From: Muribaculaceae bacterium
GTDB taxonomy: Bacteria; Bacteroidota; Bacteroidia; Bacteroidales; Muribaculaceae
Direction: 5' to 3'
Assembly (NCBI GenBank): GCA_017547845.1
Contig: JAFYNZ010000061.1
Span: 1-64,000 of the forward strand
Length of the DNA: 64,000 bases
Both the position numbers and the translations under genes were made by a program. The notes beneath the pieces were generated by a model that saw nothing but the letters and a program-made list of their open reading frames with translations, did not search any database and was not told the origin of the DNA. Positions 59,739 to 64,000 of the stretch are shown here, one piece after another. The first letter of the stretch is position 1; every line of letters begins with the position of its first letter.

Positions 59739-61478
59739 TTATTGACGGCGAATGAACGCTCTTTCGAGGTCTTGTGAGATATTAATCATATAGTCGCCCA
59801 TACGCTCAAACTCGTTCATAAGGTCAATGTAGTAGACGCTTGTCTGATAGTTCTTGCTACCATTGTCGATTTCTTCTACAGCAGCTTCGCGGAAGTTGTT
59901 TCGTAGAGTGTTGATGTTAGACTCAGCATTGTAAGCATTTGAAATTTCTTCCAAAGTACCATTGTGAGCGGCACTAAGATTAGCAATCATCACATCATAA
60001 GCATCTGTGACAGCCTTAGCCATTGTATTGAGATTCTTTATAGATTCATCATCGAATTTCTTCTTATGAATGTTCTTTCTTGAGAGAATACGGCTGATAG
60101 ACTCACCTGAGTCACCAAGAGATTCGAGTTCACCGATAATCTTATACATTGCCTTAATCTGCTTTGAAGTTATTTCGCTGATTTCTTCTGATGATACTCC
60201 ATTGAGGAATGATGCAATTTCAAACTCAACACGGTCAGAAATCTCTTCATATTTCACAAGTTTATTGCGAAGTTCTTCAAATTTGTCGGTGTCAGCTTCA
60301 TTGATTGCAGTGCGAGCATACTCTGCACCAGTCTTAGAGATATTTGCAAGGTGAATAATTTCGTTGAATGCTTGTTCTACTGACAATTCAGGTGTAGAAA
60401 GCGGACCGGCAGAGATGTATTGGAGTCTGAAGACTTCCTTTTCTTGATTCTTAGGAGCACGCACAATCCAGCTTACCAATTTACCGATCAATGGTGTGAA
60501 CCATACCAAAATCAACGTATTAGTAAGGTTGAAGAGTGTGTGAAGCATTGACAAACCATAGAGGGCAGAAGTACTTTCAGGAGAATTTGCAGATGTCACA
60601 GCAAAACCTTCTGCTGCAGGGTTTGGCACGCCAAATAAGTTTTCAGTAATCCAACCGACCAATCCAAGGAACGGAGTAAAGAGGATAAGAGCCCAAATCA
60701 CACCAAAGACATTGAAAATAGTGTGCGACATTGCTGCACGTTTAGCTTGTGTATTACCAATCGATGCTGCAATATTGGCAGTGATAGTAGTACCGATATT
60801 TTCACCCAACACCATTGCACATGCCATATGGAAAGGAATCCAACCCATGCTAAGCATAATGAGTGTGATAGCCATTGTAGCCGATGAAGATTGCAGCACA
60901 AGTGTCAAGATTGTACCAAAGACAAGGAAAATCAATACAGAGCCGAAGCCGTGAGATGCCCATGAAGTAACGAAGTTGAGTACTTCCGGCGTCTGACCGA
61001 GGTCAGGAACTGACTCTTTCATAAATGAAAGACCGAGGAAGAGAAGACAGAAGCCTACGATTAACTCACCAATGTTCTTGCGTTGATCTCTCTTAGAATT
61101 GGAAAACAAGAAGCCGAATATCATCAACGGCACTGCAAGCACTGAGATGTCGGATTTAAAGCCAAGCCAAGCGACCATCCATGCAGTCACTGTCGTACCG
61201 ATGTTGGCACCCATGATGACACCGATAGCTTGAGCCAATGTCAGAAGACCGGCATTGACGAAGCTGACCACCATCACAGTTGTTGCCGACGACGACTGGA
61301 TAATAGATGTGATACCGAGACCGGTCAATACACCTTTAAATGGATTAGATGTCATTGCTGACAAGAATCCACGCAATTTTTCACCTGCTGCTTTCTGCAG
61401 ACCGGAGCTCATAAGGTTCATACCATAGAGGAACATACCTAATGCGCCCAACAATGTAAATAGTTGTAAAATACCCAT
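59739..61478 (-). CDS. Na/Pi cotransporter family protein with PhoU-like domain
   Basis: 579 aa. Two Na/Pi-cotransporter repeats in the N-terminal ~330 residues, each with the QSSSATT-type motif (GLGITSIIQSSSATTVMVVS and LTLVLQSSSATMAITLIMLS) that lines the sodium/phosphate site. The C-terminal ~220 residues form a helical PhoU-like domain (DRVEFEIASFLNGVSSEEIS, YYIDLMNEFERMGDYMINIS). This fits the NptA/YjbB-type proteins that move phosphate, perhaps outward. The divergent two-component system starts 176 bases away, so control by it is plausible but unproven. Confidence 0.92.
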   Translation of the reverse strand: MGILQLFTLLGALGMFLYGMNLMSSGLQKAAGEKLRGFLSAMTSNPFKGVLTGLGITSIIQSSSATTVMVVSFVNAGLLTLAQAIGVIMGANIGTTVTAWMVAWLGFKSDISVLAVPLMIFGFLFSNSKRDQRKNIGELIVGFCLLFLGLSFMKESVPDLGQTPEVLNFVTSWASHGFGSVLIFLVFGTILTLVLQSSSATMAITLIMLSMGWIPFHMACAMVLGENIGTTITANIAASIGNTQAKRAAMSHTIFNVFGVIWALILFTPFLGLVGWITENLFGVPNPAAEGFAVTSANSPESTSALYGLSMLHTLFNLTNTLILVWFTPLIGKLVSWIVRAPKNQEKEVFRLQYISAGPLSTPELSVEQAFNEIIHLANISKTGAEYARTAINEADTDKFEELRNKLVKYEEISDRVEFEIASFLNGVSSEEISEITSKQIKAMYKIIGELESLGDSGESISRILSRKNIHKKKFDDESIKNLNTMAKAVTDAYDVMIANLSAAHNGTLEEISNAYNAESNINTLRNNFREAAVEEIDNGSKNYQTSVYYIDLMNEFERMGDYMINISQDLERAFIRRQ

Positions 61479-61579
61479 AATTTATTGTTCAAATTTTTAC
61501 GATGCAAAGTAACTTATTTTATGTTTCAAAAATGTTACAAAATTGTTAGTCTTTAGTGAAATGAGGGTTAAATAGCAAT

Positions 61580-61628
61580 TAAATTTGCAAAGAGGTACTA
61601 TTTAGATGGGATTTTATCCGTATATTTG
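61580..61628 (+). promoter_or_regulatory. Two candidate -7 boxes for the two-component genes
   Basis: TAAATTTG (61580-61587) and TATATTTG (61621-61628) both precede the ATG at 61654; neither has a good -33 box. The second lies inside the longer reading frame and supports the shorter start. Confidence 0.45.
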
Positions 61629-61653
61629 CACTCAAATCTATAAGTATTATATT

Positions 61654-62352
61654 ATGGTGACCGAACGCATTTTAATAGTAGATGACGAAGAAACTCTCTG
61701 CGAAGTGTTGAAGCTAAATCTTGAAAACGAAGGATATGATGTCGATATAGCCTTCAGTGCCGAGCAAGCTTTGACGCTTGATTTGACACGATATTCTCTT
61801 ATACTCCTTGATATTATGATGGGGGAAATAAGCGGTATTAAAATGGCAAAAATGCTCAAATCTGATGTCAAAACAGCCGACATTCCTATCATATTCTGCA
61901 CCGCACGAGACTCGGAAGACGATATGGTCATGGGACTAAACCTTGGTGCCGACGACTATATAATGAAACCTTATACAATCCGTAACGTAGTGGCTCGCGT
62001 CAAAAGTGTGCTACGCCGCACATCAAACTCTAAGGCTACTAATACGGTCGCAGAACCTGCGAATGTGTTGCAAATCGAAGGTCTCAAACTTGACTTGGAA
62101 TTTAAGCGTTGTGTTGTCGATGGAGAAGAGGTGAAACTTGCCCGTAAAGAGTTTGAACTGCTGGCATATCTGCTATCTCATCGTGGTAAGATTTGCTCGC
62201 GCGAGCAGATTCTAAGTAGAGTATGGAGCACTGAGGTAGTGGTCTTAGATCGCACTATCGACGTCAATATCACTCGCCTTCGCAATAAGATAGGTCGCTA
62301 CGGCTCATACATTGTCACACGTTCAGGCTTCGGTTATGGCTTCCGTGATTAG
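61654..62352 (+). CDS. OmpR/PhoB-family response regulator
   Basis: 232 aa from the ATG at 61654 (MVTERILIVDDEETLCEVL). Receiver domain with the acidic pocket in VDDEE, phospho-acceptor Asp 53 in LILLDIMMG and the conserved Lys in IMKPYT. The C-terminal winged helix (about 135-232) has the OmpR pattern: LARKEFELLAYLLSHRGKIC, ILSRVWSTEVVVLDRTIDVN and a final RSGFGYGFRD. It overlaps the kinase gene, so the pair is translationally linked. Target genes are unknown; the divergent Na/Pi transporter is the obvious candidate. Confidence 0.92.
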   Translation: MVTERILIVDDEETLCEVLKLNLENEGYDVDIAFSAEQALTLDLTRYSLILLDIMMGEISGIKMAKMLKSDVKTADIPIIFCTARDSEDDMVMGLNLGADDYIMKPYTIRNVVARVKSVLRRTSNSKATNTVAEPANVLQIEGLKLDLEFKRCVVDGEEVKLARKEFELLAYLLSHRGKICSREQILSRVWSTEVVVLDRTIDVNITRLRNKIGRYGSYIVTRSGFGYGFRD

Positions 62353-63775
62353 AATTTCCTATCATAAGCGACTCTTCTTGATGTTGCTTACCTTTTCACT
62401 AATGATTATCCTATGCTCCATAGGATTTCAATACTTACGCGAAAAGCAATACAAATCCGACATCTTGGATGTTCAGCTACAACGCTACAACAAGAACCTT
62501 ATAGATGTAATCGAAGACGGCATACCGATTGGCAACTATATTGCGTCACACAAGTTGCCATTTGATGACTTGCGAGTTTCGGTAATCGAATTATCGGGTA
62601 TCGTCGTATTCGACAACGAAATTTCACTTGATTCACTTGACAACCACCGTCATCGCCCTGAAGTGCTTGATGCACTTGAGACAGGAGCCGGTCACCACAT
62701 CGGTCGTCAATCTGCTAGTGATGGTCGAGAGTATTTCTACTCAGCAACACGAGGAGACGCCGTCATAGTGCGCACGGCTATCCCCTACTCTTCATCTCTG
62801 ACCGAATTGTTGGCCACTGACTTGGATTTTCTTGGAATTATGATTCTTATCACCTTGGTGGTCAGCGTGCTATCCTACTATGCAACTCGTAGCCTTGGTG
62901 ATAACATCAAGCGATTAAACCGATTTGCAGCGAAGGCCGAAAAGGGGGAAACTTTTGATGAAGAGGAGCCATTCCCTAACGATGAACTCGGCTCTATCTC
63001 CAACCACATTGTGCAACTCTATGCTCAATGGCAACAGACTATCATCGACCGCGATATAGCCCACGAAAATGCCATGAAGGAGGAGCAAGAAAAAATCCGT
63101 ATCAAGCGACAGTTGACCAACAACATCAACCATGAACTGAAAACACCGGTAGCATCGATTCAAGTCTGCTTGGAAACACTTCTCTCCGGCATCAACCTAA
63201 GTGAAGAGAAACGTCAAGAACTTATCGAAAGATGTTATGTCAATAATGAACGACTACGACGTCTGCTTGAGGATGTATCTCTAATTACTCGTATGGAAGA
63301 CGGTAGCGTACTTATAGGCAAAGAGTCAGTGACTCTAAATAATATTATAGACGAAATTAATGACGAACTTGACTTGACAGTCGATAACGAGCGTATGTAT
63401 CTACACACTAATTTTGATGAGCAAGTGATCATTGAGGGCAATCTATCGTTGATCGGATCTATTTTCCGTAACTTGACGGAGAATGCCATAGCTTACTCCG
63501 GTGGTCGCAACATCTATATTTCACTTGTAGAAAACAATGACAAATATTGCAAAATACGTTTTGAAGATGATGGCTGCGGGGTCGAAGAAAAGCAACTCAC
63601 ACGCCTCTTTGAACGCTTCTATCGCATAGACAAGGGACGCTCACGACGCATGGGTGGTACAGGTCTCGGTCTTGCCATTGTCAAGCATGCAGTGCAATTC
63701 CATGGCGGCACAATCATCGCCAGCAACCGTCCCGAAGGAGGTTTGCAATTTGACTTCAACCTCAATAAGAAATAA
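62336..63775 (+). CDS. Sensor histidine kinase
   Basis: 479 aa from the ATG at 62336, overlapping the response regulator by 17 bases; a GTG at 62345 is an alternative. Two membrane segments (about 13-32 and 162-182) flank a periplasmic sensor of about 130 residues with no recognised ligand fold. A HAMP-like linker follows, then the dimerisation domain with His 266 in NINHELKTPVASIQVCLETL, and an ATPase domain with N box (IFRNLTENAIAYS), G1 (EDDGCGV) and G2 (GGTGLGLAIVKHAV). It phosphorylates the adjacent regulator. Sensed signal unknown. Confidence 0.92.
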   Translation: MASVIRISYHKRLFLMLLTFSLMIILCSIGFQYLREKQYKSDILDVQLQRYNKNLIDVIEDGIPIGNYIASHKLPFDDLRVSVIELSGIVVFDNEISLDSLDNHRHRPEVLDALETGAGHHIGRQSASDGREYFYSATRGDAVIVRTAIPYSSSLTELLATDLDFLGIMILITLVVSVLSYYATRSLGDNIKRLNRFAAKAEKGETFDEEEPFPNDELGSISNHIVQLYAQWQQTIIDRDIAHENAMKEEQEKIRIKRQLTNNINHELKTPVASIQVCLETLLSGINLSEEKRQELIERCYVNNERLRRLLEDVSLITRMEDGSVLIGKESVTLNNIIDEINDELDLTVDNERMYLHTNFDEQVIIEGNLSLIGSIFRNLTENAIAYSGGRNIYISLVENNDKYCKIRFEDDGCGVEEKQLTRLFERFYRIDKGRSRRMGGTGLGLAIVKHAVQFHGGTIIASNRPEGGLQFDFNLNKK

Positions 63776-63816
63776 GTCTTACTCATTCACTAACTCAATC
63801 CGTTGATACAAAAGAT

Positions 63817-63865
63817 AATGCGACGCCATATCCTCAAAAGGGAATATAGCGTCGCATTCTATTGT
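63817..63865 (+). terminator. Terminator of the two-component operon
   Basis: Stem starting AATGCGACGCCATATCC (63817-63833) and closing GGAATATAGCGTCGCATT (63841-63858), followed by CTATTGT; long and strong, possibly bidirectional. Confidence 0.8.
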
Positions 63866-63960
63866 AATTGAAAAGTATTTATCCGATAGAAACTTTCTTC
63901 AACCTATCTTGTCGCAGATAGGGCTCGATAAGAGTATACAATTGTTTAGTCTACTGACCA

Positions 63961-64000
63961 TTAACCGATTTTGATACCAGAGAAGCCCATGAATGCCATG
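63961..64000 (-). CDS. Possible C-terminal end of a minus-strand gene
   Basis: A minus-strand frame ending in TAA at 63961 reads MAFMGFSGIKIG at its end and continues out of the window. It is too short to identify; the gap and terminator on its left fit a convergent gene end. Low confidence. Confidence 0.25.
   Translation of the reverse strand, partial: MAFMGFSGIKIG

Overview
The window looks like a chromosomal segment of a gut-type member of the Bacteroidales. The evidence is a SusC/SusD pair, the type IX secretion (T9SS) translocon protein SprA with candidate T9SS cargo, many Bacteroidetes-type promoters (-7 box TAnnTTTG, often with TTG/TTTG about 20 nt upstream), and typical Bacteroidetes versions of housekeeping genes. 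A Muribaculaceae or related family is a guess. No rRNA, tRNA, CRISPR array, phage or insertion sequence was recognised. Functions are inferred from reading the proteins; no database search was possible.

Layout. Bases 1-9961 (minus strand) hold an accessory-looking run of exported proteins: a 224-aa LPP20-like protein, a 611-aa exported protein, then three paralogues sharing one N-terminal scaffold (signal peptide, a roughly 125-residue head, four PEGA repeats). Their C-termini differ: one SUMF1/FGE-fold domain, two SUMF1 domains, or a small beta-barrel. A SUMF1 lipoprotein cut by the left edge follows. This is the best candidate here for an undescribed system. Bases 10361-13947 (minus) carry a FadL/OmpP1-type porin, a secreted Tyr/His/Gly-rich protein and trmN6. 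Bases 14070-22920 (plus) carry an FtsX-type permease, a ZIP metal transporter, a DUF389 membrane protein, clpB, a Crp/Fnr regulator, a Sua5/YrdC threonylcarbamoyl-AMP synthase and malate dehydrogenase.

Bases 22998-25493 form a compact activated-methyl-cycle cluster: thioredoxin lipoprotein, mtnN, luxS and a BASS-type transporter. Bases 25624-31670 are a small nutrient-acquisition locus: SusC, SusD and a MINPP-like histidine phosphatase, with prominent RNA hairpins before susC and between susD and the phosphatase. Bases 31828-36543 hold aspartokinase, a T9SS-tailed secreted protein, a threonine aldolase and a B3/B4-domain protein. At 36701-36843 a promoter is followed by a strongly folded leader and a cysteine-less thioredoxin-fold gene, then ruvA and the very large sprA.

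Bases 45770-53859 hold aspS, a NIF3-family gene, a zinc-ribbon coiled-coil gene, a 440-base gene-free stretch with hairpins (possible small RNA), fabD, a secreted thioredoxin/Omp28-like protein (minus strand) and asd. Bases 54056-63775 hold a TonB-dependent outer-membrane barrel protein and a DUF975-like membrane protein (minus), an OPT transporter (plus), a Na/Pi cotransporter with PhoU domain (minus), and a divergent response regulator/histidine kinase pair. Most transcription units end in recognisable hairpin terminators, so unit boundaries are fairly clear except in the PEGA/SUMF1 run.
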